Below, one piece after another: positions 8,826 to 18,805 of a stretch of DNA of 64,000 bases. The notes beneath the pieces are model-generated. The model was not told the origin of the DNA. It was given only the letters and a program-made list of their open reading frames with translations, and made no database searches. How positions within the stretch are numbered: the stretch's first letter is position 1; every line of letters begins with the position of its first letter. Source of the DNA: G963662905 sp963676725 (GTDB lineage: Bacteria > Bacteroidota > Bacteroidia > Bacteroidales > WRLA01); NCBI GenBank assembly GCA_963676725.1, contig OY781463.1, positions 3,100,001 through 3,164,000 of the forward strand, given 5' to 3'. The position numbers and the translations under genes were made by a program.

Positions 8826-10882
8826 ATCCAATAGAAGCTCTGGATCGCATAAAACAGCTCTCTGCCGAACTGGAGGAGCATAATTATAAATATTATGTAT
8901 TGGCCAGCCCGAGTATCTCTGACTATGATTTCGATATGAAACTCAAGGAGTTGAGTGATTTAGAAAATGCTTATCCTGAATACGCTTTTGATGACTCGCC
9001 TACGAAACGCGTAGGTGGCGATATCACCAAAGAATTTATTAACCGAAAGCATAATTATCCAATGCTTTCATTATCAAATACATACAATAAAGGAGAAATT
9101 ATATCATTTCATCAAAGGGTTTTAAAGGGGTTAGAAAACACAGTCCCCGAATATGTATGCGAATTAAAATACGATGGAGTAGCCATTAGCTTGGTTTATG
9201 AACACGGGAAATTAAAACATGCAGTTACGCGTGGTGATGGTGAAAAAGGCGATGATGTTACGAATAATGTGAAAACAATTCGCAGCGTTCCATTAAATCT
9301 CAAAGGCAATTTCCCTGATTTTTTTGAAATTCGTGGCGAAATTTTTATGCCACATAAGGCATTTAATGACCTAAACCAGGAACGATTAGAGCGTGGAGAT
9401 GCTGCTTTTGCCAATCCAAGAAATGCTGCGGCAGGCTCCTTAAAGATGCAAGATTCTAAGGAAGTTGCCAAAAGAAAGCTCGACTGTTATTTATATTATG
9501 TAATTGGCGACCAGCTCCCTTTCAGTACGCATTTTGAAAGCCTGAACGAGGCGCAAAAATGGGGATTTAAAACATCCTCGTTTATGGCACGATGCAAAAA
9601 TACAGATGAAATCGATGAATTTATTCAGTTGTGGAACAAAGAGCGAAAAAAACTTGCGTTCGATATTGATGGAGTTGTTATTAAGGTAAACAGCTATGCC
9701 CAGCAGCAGGAATTGGGTTTTACAGCCAAATCGCCACGATGGGCCATAGCCTACAAATTCAAAGCAGAGCAGGCCTGCACTCCCCTATTGAGCGTCAGCT
9801 ATCAAGTAGGCCGAACCGGAGCAATCACCCCTGTAGCAAATTTAGAGGCTGTTTTTTTGGCAGGCACTACAGTAAAACGTGCTTCATTGCATAATGAGGA
9901 CATTATTAAAAAGCTCGACATCCATGAAAATGATTGGCTTTATGTTGAAAAAGGTGGAGAAATTATCCCAAAAATAGTTGGTGTTGATTTGGAAAAACGA
10001 GAGAAAAATGCAAAACCAATTGCCTTTTTAAGCCAATGCCCTGAATGCGGAACGGAATTAAAACGCTCTGAAGGGGAAGCAGCATGGTATTGTCCGAATG
10101 AATTTGAATGCCCCCCACAAATTAAAGGGCGTATCGAGCATTTTATCAGCCGTAAAGCAATGAATATCGATAGCCTTGGTGAGGGAAAATTGGAAATTCT
10201 TTATGATAAAGGCCTCGTTAAAAATATTGATGACCTGTATGTCTTAAAATATGAAGACTTAATTGGTTTGGAAAAATCTTTTGAATCCGAAGGTGATCAA
10301 AAAAACAGGATCATCCGTTTTCGGGAAAAAACAGTAGAGAACATACTGAAAGCCTTGGAAGCTTCAAAGGAAGTACCCTTTGAACGAGTACTTTTTGCAC
10401 TAGGAATCAGACATGTAGGGGAAACCGTAGCCAAAACACTTGCTGCATATTTTAAAGACCTGCATCATTTAATGGAGGCTAATGCAGAGGAATTAATCAA
10501 TATCCCTGAGATAGGACCACGCATTGCAGAAAGCCTTGTTTCTTATTTCTCTTCGGAAAAAAACCGTGCCATAATTCAAGCACTTGAAGCATATGGTTTG
10601 CAAACTACTTTTGTCGATAATAGGCCGGAAGGCCAAAACAAAGCCTTTGAAGGTTTGAAAGTTGTTGTCAGTGGTGTCTTCACTAATTATAAACGCGACG
10701 AAATTAAAAGCCTTATCGAAAATGCCGGCGGAAAAAATGTCAGCTCAATCTCTGCACAAACAGATTTGCTCGTTGCCGGAGAAAATATGGGGCCGGCAAA
10801 GAAAGAAAAAGCAGTAAAACTTGGCATAAAAATCATCGATGAAGACGAATTTGGAAGATTGCTAAACACTAGCGCTGAATAA
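8822..10882 (+). CDS. ligA: NAD+-dependent DNA ligase
   Basis: 686 residues, full length for LigA. It seals nicks in DNA using NAD+. In order: Ia domain with YYVLASPSISDYDFD, adenylation domain with active-site Lys116 in ELKYDG, a VTRGDGEKGDDVT segment, OB fold, four-cysteine zinc finger (CPEC near 405 then YC and EC), helix-hairpin-helix region with IPEIGPRIA, and a C-terminal BRCT domain (about 610-680). Start overlaps the preceding stop by four bases. Nothing unusual. Confidence 0.97.
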   Translation: MNPIEALDRIKQLSAELEEHNYKYYVLASPSISDYDFDMKLKELSDLENAYPEYAFDDSPTKRVGGDITKEFINRKHNYPMLSLSNTYNKGEIISFHQRVLKGLENTVPEYVCELKYDGVAISLVYEHGKLKHAVTRGDGEKGDDVTNNVKTIRSVPLNLKGNFPDFFEIRGEIFMPHKAFNDLNQERLERGDAAFANPRNAAAGSLKMQDSKEVAKRKLDCYLYYVIGDQLPFSTHFESLNEAQKWGFKTSSFMARCKNTDEIDEFIQLWNKERKKLAFDIDGVVIKVNSYAQQQELGFTAKSPRWAIAYKFKAEQACTPLLSVSYQVGRTGAITPVANLEAVFLAGTTVKRASLHNEDIIKKLDIHENDWLYVEKGGEIIPKIVGVDLEKREKNAKPIAFLSQCPECGTELKRSEGEAAWYCPNEFECPPQIKGRIEHFISRKAMNIDSLGEGKLEILYDKGLVKNIDDLYVLKYEDLIGLEKSFESEGDQKNRIIRFREKTVENILKALEASKEVPFERVLFALGIRHVGETVAKTLAAYFKDLHHLMEANAEELINIPEIGPRIAESLVSYFSSEKNRAIIQALEAYGLQTTFVDNRPEGQNKAFEGLKVVVSGVFTNYKRDEIKSLIENAGGKNVSSISAQTDLLVAGENMGPAKKEKAVKLGIKIIDEDEFGRLLNTSAE

Positions 10883-10949
10883 ATTTTGGCCAATCTCATA
10901 TAACATCTTGAAATAAAGAGCTATCTTTAAGCTCACAAAAAAACTCCCA

Positions 10950-12863
10950 ATGAAGAAAAAAACAATTAGTCTATTCATCTTACTAGTATTCGGCAGTATA
11001 TTGATTTGCAGTTCATGTAAGAAAGACAAGAATCCCGAGCTGGATGAACAGGATGTTTTTGTAAACAACAATAAAGAGGAGCTTAATAAAAATCTTAAGC
11101 TGGTCAATCGCCCCATTTCCATTCGTTCTTATACAAAAGAAAGCAAAATGGTTATACCCTACTCATTTATACAAGTAGCTCAGATTGATCCTATTACTGG
11201 CTTAAGCGCTTCGCATGTTGTTTTAAAAGACAACTATGCTTATGTTACTTACAATAAACAAGGCGATGAGCATGGCGGTGGAGTTCAAATCATTGACCTA
11301 AGCGATAAAGAGAACCCACAGATCATCACCTCAGAAACATATACAAATGCGGATGTAAATGTGGTTTGTGCCGGTATCAATGGCAGCCCGGAAAACAGAA
11401 ATCTTTATTTAGGCTTATCGAGCAAAGCAAATGGAGCGGTTCTTCGCAAGATTAACACCAATGGCGGTCAATTTAATGGAGAATATACTGATTTGAATAT
11501 CAACGACTTTACAGAAGATATTTCGGCTTCCGTTAATGGCTTGGTTCGGGCGGGAGATTATCTTTATTTAAGTTGTGGCAAATCAGTTGGTGGCACTTAT
11601 CGGATCAATGCAACGGATATGACTTATATTGACAGTGATTTATACCCCAACGCAAAATATATTGCAAGCAATGGAACAAGTAGCACCTCCAGACTCACAA
11701 CTCTTTGTGCTTCAGAAAACAGCACATTGCATATATTCGAAGCAGGACAAAGCCCGGCAAACAGCACTTCTTTAGATATTGGCCAGATAATACACCAAAA
11801 TGTTGATGATCCTTATAAAGGCAAATCAACAATCTATATCGCTGAAGATAATAATATTGCATGGGTTTCTATGGGGAAAAACGGTTTACATGCCTATAAT
11901 ATTTCCGATGGTGGAAACAGCAATCCAATATACAATACACCTGATTATATGCTTACTAGCGGAAATACCAATGCAGTAAGCATCGACAATAATCTAATTT
12001 ATTTAGCAAATGGCGCAGACGGGCTTGGTTTTGCAACAATTCCTAATACGCGGGAAACAACTGTATGGATGCAAGGCTGGTGGGATATGGAAGAAGTAAA
12101 TGAATCTGCAAACTATGTTACCACAGATGGCGAATGGATTTTTATTGCCAAAGGCCATGGAGGCTTGATTATCTTGCGAAAAGTTAATGCGTTTAGTAAT
12201 TATTCGATGCGTTTTGACGGTACAGTGAACAACCCTCAATATATTGAAGCCCATGACCAATTAGTAAGCACTTATCCTTTTAGTATTGCACAATGGGTTA
12301 AAATTGATGAAATTACCAATGCCGACAAAACAGATGGTGTATTTTTCGGCCTTACAAACCAAAACGAGCAATATTATCAATACGGACAAATGGTGGCAGC
12401 ACCCAATGGCAAAATAAGCTTACGGGCAAACAACAATATGCATCCAATAAATGACCTAAACGGCCCACCACAATACGACAACAGTCAATGGCATTTTGTG
12501 GTTAGTGTTTTCGAGTCGGAAAGCAGCTTAAAACTATATATTAATGGCGAGTTGGCGAATACACCATTTAACCGGACATGTCCATTGTATAATGCTTTAG
12601 ATACATGGTCGATGGGACGATGGGGTGATGCTCAGGCAGCATCCTATTTCAGGGGATCTATTGATGAATGTAGTTTTTGGACTAAAGCCTTGACAGAAGA
12701 AGAAATTAATGACATTATGTGGTCGCCCTTAAGCGGACTTGAAGAAGGCTTACAGAATTATTGGAATTTTGAAGAAGGCAGTGGAAATATACTGCACGAT
12801 ATCATAGGAAATGCTGATGGCATTATTTACAATTCTGAATGGAGCAACGACACACCCTATTAA
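10950..12863 (+). CDS. Lipoprotein with LVIVD-type repeats and C-terminal LamG domain
   Basis: 637 residues. Signal peptide followed by CSSC with likely lipidated Cys23. Residues about 60-410 contain propeller-like blades such as GGGVQIIDLSDKENPQII, NLIYLANGADGL and WIFIAKGHGGLIILRK, which look like LVIVD repeats. From about 415 a concanavalin/LamG-like domain begins (SMRFDGT, FSIAQWVKI, WHFVVSVFES, LKLYINGELA, SIDECSFW). Such proteins sit on the cell surface and bind carbohydrate or protein. No enzyme motif is visible. It stands alone between ligA and the barrel gene. Confidence 0.72.
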   Translation: MKKKTISLFILLVFGSILICSSCKKDKNPELDEQDVFVNNNKEELNKNLKLVNRPISIRSYTKESKMVIPYSFIQVAQIDPITGLSASHVVLKDNYAYVTYNKQGDEHGGGVQIIDLSDKENPQIITSETYTNADVNVVCAGINGSPENRNLYLGLSSKANGAVLRKINTNGGQFNGEYTDLNINDFTEDISASVNGLVRAGDYLYLSCGKSVGGTYRINATDMTYIDSDLYPNAKYIASNGTSSTSRLTTLCASENSTLHIFEAGQSPANSTSLDIGQIIHQNVDDPYKGKSTIYIAEDNNIAWVSMGKNGLHAYNISDGGNSNPIYNTPDYMLTSGNTNAVSIDNNLIYLANGADGLGFATIPNTRETTVWMQGWWDMEEVNESANYVTTDGEWIFIAKGHGGLIILRKVNAFSNYSMRFDGTVNNPQYIEAHDQLVSTYPFSIAQWVKIDEITNADKTDGVFFGLTNQNEQYYQYGQMVAAPNGKISLRANNNMHPINDLNGPPQYDNSQWHFVVSVFESESSLKLYINGELANTPFNRTCPLYNALDTWSMGRWGDAQAASYFRGSIDECSFWTKALTEEEINDIMWSPLSGLEEGLQNYWNFEEGSGNILHDIIGNADGIIYNSEWSNDTPY

Positions 12864-12914
12864 TATGTAAATTTCAGAAAAAGCCTAAACCATTTCCATT
12901 TACCACCGCTTCTG

Positions 12915-12958
12915 TTGATAACTATCGATAAAATTGTTGATAGTTTGTTATCTATCAG
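12915..12958. repeat. Imperfect palindrome between two outer-envelope genes
   Basis: GATAACTATC near 12917-12926 pairs with GATAG and TTATC near 12939-12952, with a four-base bulge and a 12-base loop, followed by another TCTATCAG. It could be a weak terminator for the upstream lipoprotein gene or an operator for the gene at 13012; there is no clean T-tract. Confidence 0.3.
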
Positions 12959-13011
12959 GCTTTTAATAGACAGTGTTTTTAGTACTTTTACCACTAGTTA
13001 AAATTTACCGA

Positions 13012-14622
13012 ATGCGCCAATCTGATTATATTCATATAAATAGGTTTTTAGCTCTATCCTTAATGCTATTTTTTCTGTATCCTTTGGCATCAAATGCCCA
13101 ATCGGATATGGAAAGCGATGAGCTTTATCCCTTTAGTTCAGATTGGTATCTAACACCAAATGCCGGACTAACTGTATTCTATGGCGATCTATCAAAGGGC
13201 TTTCCTTTAGCAAATCCTGATCAATTTGGGATTGGATATGGAATTAATCTCGGAAAACGGATCAACAGTAAACTCGATTTTCGTTTGCAGTTTTTAGCTG
13301 GTGGCCTGCATGGCCGCGATGATATAGAAAATTTTGATAATTCCTTTTTTGAATATAATTTGGGCGTAGTTGTTCGGATTTCAGAATTTTTTATGAGCCG
13401 CGCTTTCTGCAAAGAAAACCTATTTTACACACAACTTTCGATTGGGTATATTCAATGGGTCGTTGATAAATACAATCTGCAAAGCGGTGCAATTAGTGGC
13501 GGCAATGGGCATGAAGGCAATGGAGCAGGAATTAACGGACGCACCTTGCAAGGAATGCTTGCCCTCGGATTCGGATATCAGCACGACTTCAATAAAAAAT
13601 TCAGCTTTAATGCTGAAATGAGCTTTACAGGTTCAAATACAGATATTATGGACGCCACTATTGCGAGTGGTGGATTCTTGAAAAATGATTGGTTTCAGTA
13701 TATTTCAGTAGGGGTTAACTACCGCTTTGATTTCAAAAATAAAGACCGCACTAAAACAAACGCACCTGAATTAGCCAATCTATACTTTGATAATCAGAGA
13801 AAAGCAAAAATTATTATCGATACATTAACCTCTATTAAACTCGATCCGACGGAAGCAAGCCTAAGCTGCACAATGCCTGACACAATCAGTCCGGGCGAAA
13901 CAACAAAAATTAAACTGATGCTCGCGAAAGGTGCATTGAAAGGCAAATGCCAAATCACAGGATTAATCCCTTCAGGATATCAGGTGTTAAGTAGCAATTC
14001 TGATAATAATACAAATTTCATTGCAGAAGGACGGGATATATTTATCCAGACAGATCGCCCTTCATCCCGCCCTACAATTCTCTATACATTTGATATAAAA
14101 ACAGATACCGCAAAAGGTGGAGAAAAAAGCGTCTTCTTTACGGGAAATATTCTTGATGAGAATGGCCTAGAGAATAAGTTCCATGTCATCCATCATTTTT
14201 ATCAGGAACAACCACTTTTATTGGAATCGGGCAATGCAAACCCTGAAAGCTATCAAAACGCAGAGCCAATATCTAAGGATACTGTTATTTTTAGCATCGA
14301 AACCGAACAAATAGAAGTCAAGCCTACAGACAGCAGCTTGTTCATACAAAATGAAACCCATAAACTAATATCCGGGAAAGATACGATTGACACAAAAATC
14401 CCGGACAGCACTGCGAAAATGAATCTTGAGGAAATCAATAAATATATTCCTCCGGAAGCAGGGAATGAACAACAAGACAGCAGTGCGCTAAATAAGAATA
14501 ATACAGAAAAGGCAAAGCTCCAAGAGCCCTTAGCAGAGCCCAAAAATGAGGTCAACTCTACTTTACTAGTCCCTAAAGATTTGAAAAAGAAGAAAATCGA
14601 AGAAGAGGAAGAAGAATTTTAA
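13012..14622 (+). CDS. Outer-membrane beta-barrel protein with long C-terminal tail
   Basis: 536 residues from ATG 13012; the earlier TTG-initiated reading adds 13 residues before the signal peptide. Signal peptide ends ASNAQ. Residues about 40-245 have alternating aromatic strands (WYLTPNAGLTVFYGDL, GYGINLGKRINSKLDFRLQFLAGG, WFQYISVGVNYRFDFKNK) of an OmpA-like or PorT-type small barrel. Residues ~280-390 read as an Ig-like or DUF11-type domain, and the rest is a polar, low-complexity tail ending in lysines and six glutamates. Periplasmic tail placement is likely. Function unknown. The stop is 11 bp from the convergent kinase stop. Confidence 0.65.
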   Translation: MRQSDYIHINRFLALSLMLFFLYPLASNAQSDMESDELYPFSSDWYLTPNAGLTVFYGDLSKGFPLANPDQFGIGYGINLGKRINSKLDFRLQFLAGGLHGRDDIENFDNSFFEYNLGVVVRISEFFMSRAFCKENLFYTQLSIGYIQWVVDKYNLQSGAISGGNGHEGNGAGINGRTLQGMLALGFGYQHDFNKKFSFNAEMSFTGSNTDIMDATIASGGFLKNDWFQYISVGVNYRFDFKNKDRTKTNAPELANLYFDNQRKAKIIIDTLTSIKLDPTEASLSCTMPDTISPGETTKIKLMLAKGALKGKCQITGLIPSGYQVLSSNSDNNTNFIAEGRDIFIQTDRPSSRPTILYTFDIKTDTAKGGEKSVFFTGNILDENGLENKFHVIHHFYQEQPLLLESGNANPESYQNAEPISKDTVIFSIETEQIEVKPTDSSLFIQNETHKLISGKDTIDTKIPDSTAKMNLEEINKYIPPEAGNEQQDSSALNKNNTEKAKLQEPLAEPKNEVNSTLLVPKDLKKKKIEEEEEEF

Positions 14623-14633
14623 GTAGAATTTCC

Positions 14634-16241
14634 TTAATCTACTAATGGGATACGTACATAGAATGTTGTCCCTTTTCCTTCCGCACTTTCAACATCTATT
14701 TGGCCATTTAAAAGTTCAAGTGATTTTGCCAGAATGGAAAGCCCCACACCGGTTCCTTCGATATTGGTTACATTTTTTGCCCTAAAAAAAGAATCAAACA
14801 GATGTTTTTGGCTCTCTTCAGGAATACCAATGCCCTGATCTTTAACTGTAATTTTAAGTTCATTATCCGCTATAAAAACAACCAAGAAAACAGTGGTCCC
14901 AGATGGACTATATTTGAATGCATTGGAAAGAAGATTTCCAACAATCTGCTTCAACATTTTTTTATCCGTATTGATTTCTGTCGGAAATACATTATGCTGA
15001 AATTCAAATTGATGATTACGACCAATCCCAATTCGAACATCTTCTACCATATCTTCAAAAAAGTTCATAATTGGTAAAGGGCAGAGCTCAATATCCAATT
15101 TATTAGAATCTAATTTTTCAACGAGAAGCACATCATTCATAAGCTCAATAAGGGCGTGCACATTTTTTTGAATGGAAGCCGTATGTTTCTTCAAACGCTC
15201 TATATCTCCCCCTTTATTAATATTGCGATCCATCAGCTGGGCAGAAGATAAAATCGTGGTCATTGGTGTCCTAAATTCATGAGAAATTGTTGTAACAATC
15301 CTGGATTTCAGTTCATTAATTTCTTTTTCCTTTTCGAGGGATTTTTTTAATTCTTCTTCAATAACAAGGCGTCTTGACACTTCCTGTTCGAGCAAAGCAT
15401 TTTTTTGCCTTAATTCGGTTGTACGTTTTTCAACTCTGTTTTCGAGCTCATCATTGAGTTTTTTTAATTCAAGTTGAGCAGTACGAATATCTGTAATATC
15501 CCGAAAGGTAATAATGACCCCCTGCCGTTTCCCTTTATCGTCGAGCACTTCCGAAACAGAATGATTTACAGGAATATACTCCCCTGAATTGCTATAGAGA
15601 TAAAATCCTGTTGATTGATCTGAATGAACAAATTCCAAAAAACTATCGATATTAAAATGCAAAAAAGGAGAATTAATATGTTTTTTCAGTCGGTACACAC
15701 GAAACAGCTCATTATTCAAAGCTTCTTGCGGATCAAAACCCGTAAGATTTGCTGCAACCGGATTAAAAAAAGTAATCGTTCCTGCATTATCCGCAACAAT
15801 TAATCCATCGGCAATACTTTGCATTGTTAAACGGATCATTTGCTGATTCTCTTTCAAAGCCTTTTCGATATGATGCCGGTTTACGGACATTTCGATAATC
15901 GTACCCAGATGTTCTTTTGTATAAGGTTTTAAAATATATCCATAGGGATTGCTTTGCAAAGCCCTTTGCATAATAGTATCCTCATTATTTGCTGTAACGT
16001 AAATAACCGGTATTCCAAATTCGTCGCGAATTTTTTGAGCTGCCTCGATCCCATCTATAGCACCGGGCATATTTATGTCCATTAAAATAACATCAGGTTG
16101 AAATTCCTTGGCCATTTCCAAAGATCTTTCGCCATTATATGCCACGCCAACGACATCATAACCCATACGTTTAAGATTGATATCCAACAACTTTGCAGAT
16201 GTCATGTCATCCTCAGTAATCAATACTCTAATGTTCGACAT
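14634..16241 (-). CDS. REC-PAS-histidine kinase regulatory protein
   Basis: 535 residues from ATG 16239-16241; an upstream in-frame ATG at 16388 would add 49 unrelated residues and lie above the promoter. Domain order: receiver (about 1-125; TEDDMT acidic pocket, DVILMDINMPG phosphoacceptor, LKPYT lysine), PAS (about 135-265; GTITFFNPVAANLTGF), coiled coil (about 270-315), HisKA with TISHEFRTPM, and HATPase_c with NLLSNAFKYSP and GTGVGLSI. No membrane segment: a cytoplasmic phosphorelay protein whose receiver may control the kinase. It is divergent from the exopolysaccharide cluster and may regulate it. Confidence 0.88.
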   Translation of the reverse strand: MSNIRVLITEDDMTSAKLLDINLKRMGYDVVGVAYNGERSLEMAKEFQPDVILMDINMPGAIDGIEAAQKIRDEFGIPVIYVTANNEDTIMQRALQSNPYGYILKPYTKEHLGTIIEMSVNRHHIEKALKENQQMIRLTMQSIADGLIVADNAGTITFFNPVAANLTGFDPQEALNNELFRVYRLKKHINSPFLHFNIDSFLEFVHSDQSTGFYLYSNSGEYIPVNHSVSEVLDDKGKRQGVIITFRDITDIRTAQLELKKLNDELENRVEKRTTELRQKNALLEQEVSRRLVIEEELKKSLEKEKEINELKSRIVTTISHEFRTPMTTILSSAQLMDRNINKGGDIERLKKHTASIQKNVHALIELMNDVLLVEKLDSNKLDIELCPLPIMNFFEDMVEDVRIGIGRNHQFEFQHNVFPTEINTDKKMLKQIVGNLLSNAFKYSPSGTTVFLVVFIADNELKITVKDQGIGIPEESQKHLFDSFFRAKNVTNIEGTGVGLSILAKSLELLNGQIDVESAEGKGTTFYVRIPLVD

Positions 16242-16615
16242 ATATAGGGTACCTTTTAGTGTTTTTTGCAGTTCCAAATTTATGGAATATAATGCCAACG
16301 AACAAATGGTAAAACAATAAAAAATGTTTACAATCAGTTTTGGCTCAGGGAAGACCGCATAAAAGGCCTTCAAGCAATTGATGTTCAATAAAAGGCGAGC
16401 AGTAGGCCGTCTTATGTTGATAAAGACTCCTCATACTTTCCAAGTCATTCAATATGAATATCTTGCACAATAATAACAGCTATTTTTATTAACGATTTAA
16501 TGTTAATTACTTTTTCATGTTATTCACTATAGCTTCTAAGAACTTTATAAATTTATGCTTGATTATGTGTAGTTATATCAAGTATAAAAGAAAATAATAA
16601 TACACCCGATATTCA
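16242..16615. other. Divergent intergenic region, kinase versus exopolysaccharide cluster
   Basis: 374 bases with no gene that I can support. It contains the strong minus promoter at 16275-16306. On the plus strand, ahead of the start at 16616, I find only near matches to TAnnTTTG (for example TAAATTTA), so the cluster promoter is not placed. AT-rich, no clear large inverted repeat. Confidence 0.5.
16275..16306 (-). promoter_or_regulatory. Complete Bacteroidota promoter of the REC-PAS-HK gene
   Basis: On the minus strand TTTG (16303-16306), a 20-base spacer and TAAATTTG (16275-16282): a full match to the phylum's -33/-7 pattern. It places transcription start about 25 bases before ATG 16241 and argues against the longer reading from 16388. 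Confidence 0.6.
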
Positions 16616-18781
16616 ATGCTCCATCAAAAAAAGCATATACTAGTAGTTCGTTCGATTGTCTTTAATTTGATTATTGTTTTAATGCTGTTTGCAACAGCCG
16701 GAGCCCAGAATATTCCGGACACAAACAATTCGCAAACAGTTTTCCGTGAAGGCGATACGATTAATTTGAGCCAGATCGTTAAAGATGTTGCAAATTATCT
16801 TGAGGAGCAACTGAACAGAACCGACAAACAGAATATTGTTAATGACACTTCCGTCCTGAGAATGCTTTTCGACACTAAGTATGGCGAACTCAACCAAAAT
16901 GAAGCCTATGCGAAATTATATCAGGAACAAATTACTGCCCTAAATAATGATTGGGGACTCAAAATAAAAGGAAATTATACAGAGAACTTTGAACCGGGCT
17001 TTTTTGAAGATGAAGACATTTCTTTTCTCAGAAGACTTTATGTTGGATTAGAATGGGATTTATTAAGCAATGGCCTCATCAGCAATAGCAATAAAATTGA
17101 AGCCTTAAAAAAAGATTTGCGCATTAAAACGCTGGAGCAAAACAAATTGCAGAAGCAAAGCAATTATATATACCTCTACAATTACATCGTTTATATCTTC
17201 AAACGTTTTAAAACAGAGAAGTTGAACGAGCGTTTGGATCTGATTCAGGATCAGTTGACACTCGCTAGAAAATTATACCATTTGCGCTATATTAGCTGGG
17301 AAAGAATCCTTGAGCTTGAACGCAAATACAAGCAAGTGAGCATAATGCGTAATAATAATACCGTTTATTACAATAGCGAACTACAAAAGGCTTTTGAAGA
17401 TATTTTCGTTAACTCCAACATCATTATTAATCATTTGCCCTTGTTTAGCATCAACCCGGACAAAATGATTGAGCAGTTCAACAACCGCCAAATAGATGAA
17501 GAATTGGCCAATTTGAGGGTAGAAAAATTTGAAGCTGAGCGAAAAGGAAATACCGATATTGCAATTCGCCCCTACCTCAGGTGGTATTATTTGATGAAGG
17601 ATGCTTATACATCACAAAATTATGGAAGTGCCGGTATCAGCGTAAGCATTCCTTTAAGGTTTAAATCAACAGCCACAGGGCAAGCCGAAGCACAAAAACA
17701 AATTATTTTGAACGATCAAAGCCTCGATCAATTTAATGATGCCAATGAAATCCTCAACTACTACTACGAATTTGAGTTCAAAAAATCCCAATACGCAACT
17801 TTGTATTTCCAAAAGCTTGTAACACAGGAACGTCTTAGAAAAGAACTAATTAAAAGAGATTTAGGCGACGAGGGCTTTAGTCCGGTCAGGGCAATTTCAA
17901 TTTTAGATGAAGTTTTTTCATCAGATATAGAAATGATGGACCTAAAAAGGGATATGTACCTACGCTTGCTTAAAATCTACACCTTGCTCGAAACACATAA
18001 CCCAAATAATTTTACGAATGTGGTTTATCCTCAAAGTTTTGTCTCTAAGTTTGATGGAAACAGAAGCATTTATCTGTGGTCAGAGGAATTTACGAAAGTC
18101 GGCAATAAGAGCCTGGTAGCTTATTTAAAAAACAACGAGCTTGATCATGTATTACTGAGTCCGGGCGCGAACTTCGATGCTGAGAAATTAAAATCTTTTA
18201 TCAGTTTATGTCATTTCGAGAACATCACAGTAGATGCAATGATTGGCAGCAACCGTATGATCATGGATCCCGGTTTTGAATCACTGCGGCAAAAAACAAT
18301 CCTTTTGGGACGTTTTGATTTTGATGGACTACATTTAGATGTTGAACCACATGCCCTCAGCGATTGGCAAGCAAACAGGACTACTTATCTCGAACAATAT
18401 GTAAAAATGCTTCGTGAGGCAAAATCATTATGCGGGCTAAATGACTGGAAATTATCTGTTTCCATACCTGTATTTTACCCACCGAACACATTAAAAAGTA
18501 TTTATCAATTAACAGATCAGGTTTATTTGATGGCTTATGGTCATGCATCAACGGACTATATACAGCGAAAAACTGCAGAAGAAATAGCTATAGATAATAC
18601 TAAAACGACTATTGCATTATCTGCATCTGATTTTAAAGACCGACTTGAGATGGAAACATTTATCAAAAAGTTGATCGAAGTTATTGGCGTTGATCGTATA
18701 GCCATTCACGATTTTGAACGACTGATACAGCTTGACGATGAGTCGATTAATACAGTAGAAAGTAATTTATTTGATAATTAA
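16616..18781 (+). CDS. TolC-like outer-membrane export protein fused to GH18-like hydrolase barrel
   Basis: 721 residues. Signal peptide ending AGAQ (about 31). Residues ~60-470 have the long amphipathic helices and short beta segments of outer-membrane efflux proteins (LRRLYVGLEWDLLSNG, AGISVSIPLRFKSTA; helices at ~150-215 and 315-400). From about 483 a TIM-barrel-like region follows: HVLLSPGA, a DGLHLDVEPH strand with Asp570, Asp575 and Glu577 placed as in the GH18 DGxxxDxE motif, LSVSIPVF, VYLMAYGH, and IAIHDFER as last strand. The predicted role is polysaccharide export through the outer membrane with attached periplasmic cleavage. First gene of the cluster; 24 bp precede the HlyD-like gene. 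Glycoside target unknown; activity is inference. Confidence 0.7.
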   Translation: MLHQKKHILVVRSIVFNLIIVLMLFATAGAQNIPDTNNSQTVFREGDTINLSQIVKDVANYLEEQLNRTDKQNIVNDTSVLRMLFDTKYGELNQNEAYAKLYQEQITALNNDWGLKIKGNYTENFEPGFFEDEDISFLRRLYVGLEWDLLSNGLISNSNKIEALKKDLRIKTLEQNKLQKQSNYIYLYNYIVYIFKRFKTEKLNERLDLIQDQLTLARKLYHLRYISWERILELERKYKQVSIMRNNNTVYYNSELQKAFEDIFVNSNIIINHLPLFSINPDKMIEQFNNRQIDEELANLRVEKFEAERKGNTDIAIRPYLRWYYLMKDAYTSQNYGSAGISVSIPLRFKSTATGQAEAQKQIILNDQSLDQFNDANEILNYYYEFEFKKSQYATLYFQKLVTQERLRKELIKRDLGDEGFSPVRAISILDEVFSSDIEMMDLKRDMYLRLLKIYTLLETHNPNNFTNVVYPQSFVSKFDGNRSIYLWSEEFTKVGNKSLVAYLKNNELDHVLLSPGANFDAEKLKSFISLCHFENITVDAMIGSNRMIMDPGFESLRQKTILLGRFDFDGLHLDVEPHALSDWQANRTTYLEQYVKMLREAKSLCGLNDWKLSVSIPVFYPPNTLKSIYQLTDQVYLMAYGHASTDYIQRKTAEEIAIDNTKTTIALSASDFKDRLEMETFIKKLIEVIGVDRIAIHDFERLIQLDDESINTVESNLFDN

Positions 18782-18805
18782 TTATCCTGAAATACCATAT
18801 ATACT

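Noticed and set aside
14622..14643. AGTAGA/TCTACT hairpin at the barrel-kinase junction
   Set aside because: Six-pair stem spanning both stop codons with no T-tract; most likely chance.
16242..16388. 49-residue N-terminal extension of the REC-PAS-HK protein
   Set aside because: It lies upstream of the promoter at 16275-16306, and the receiver domain begins immediately after ATG 16241.
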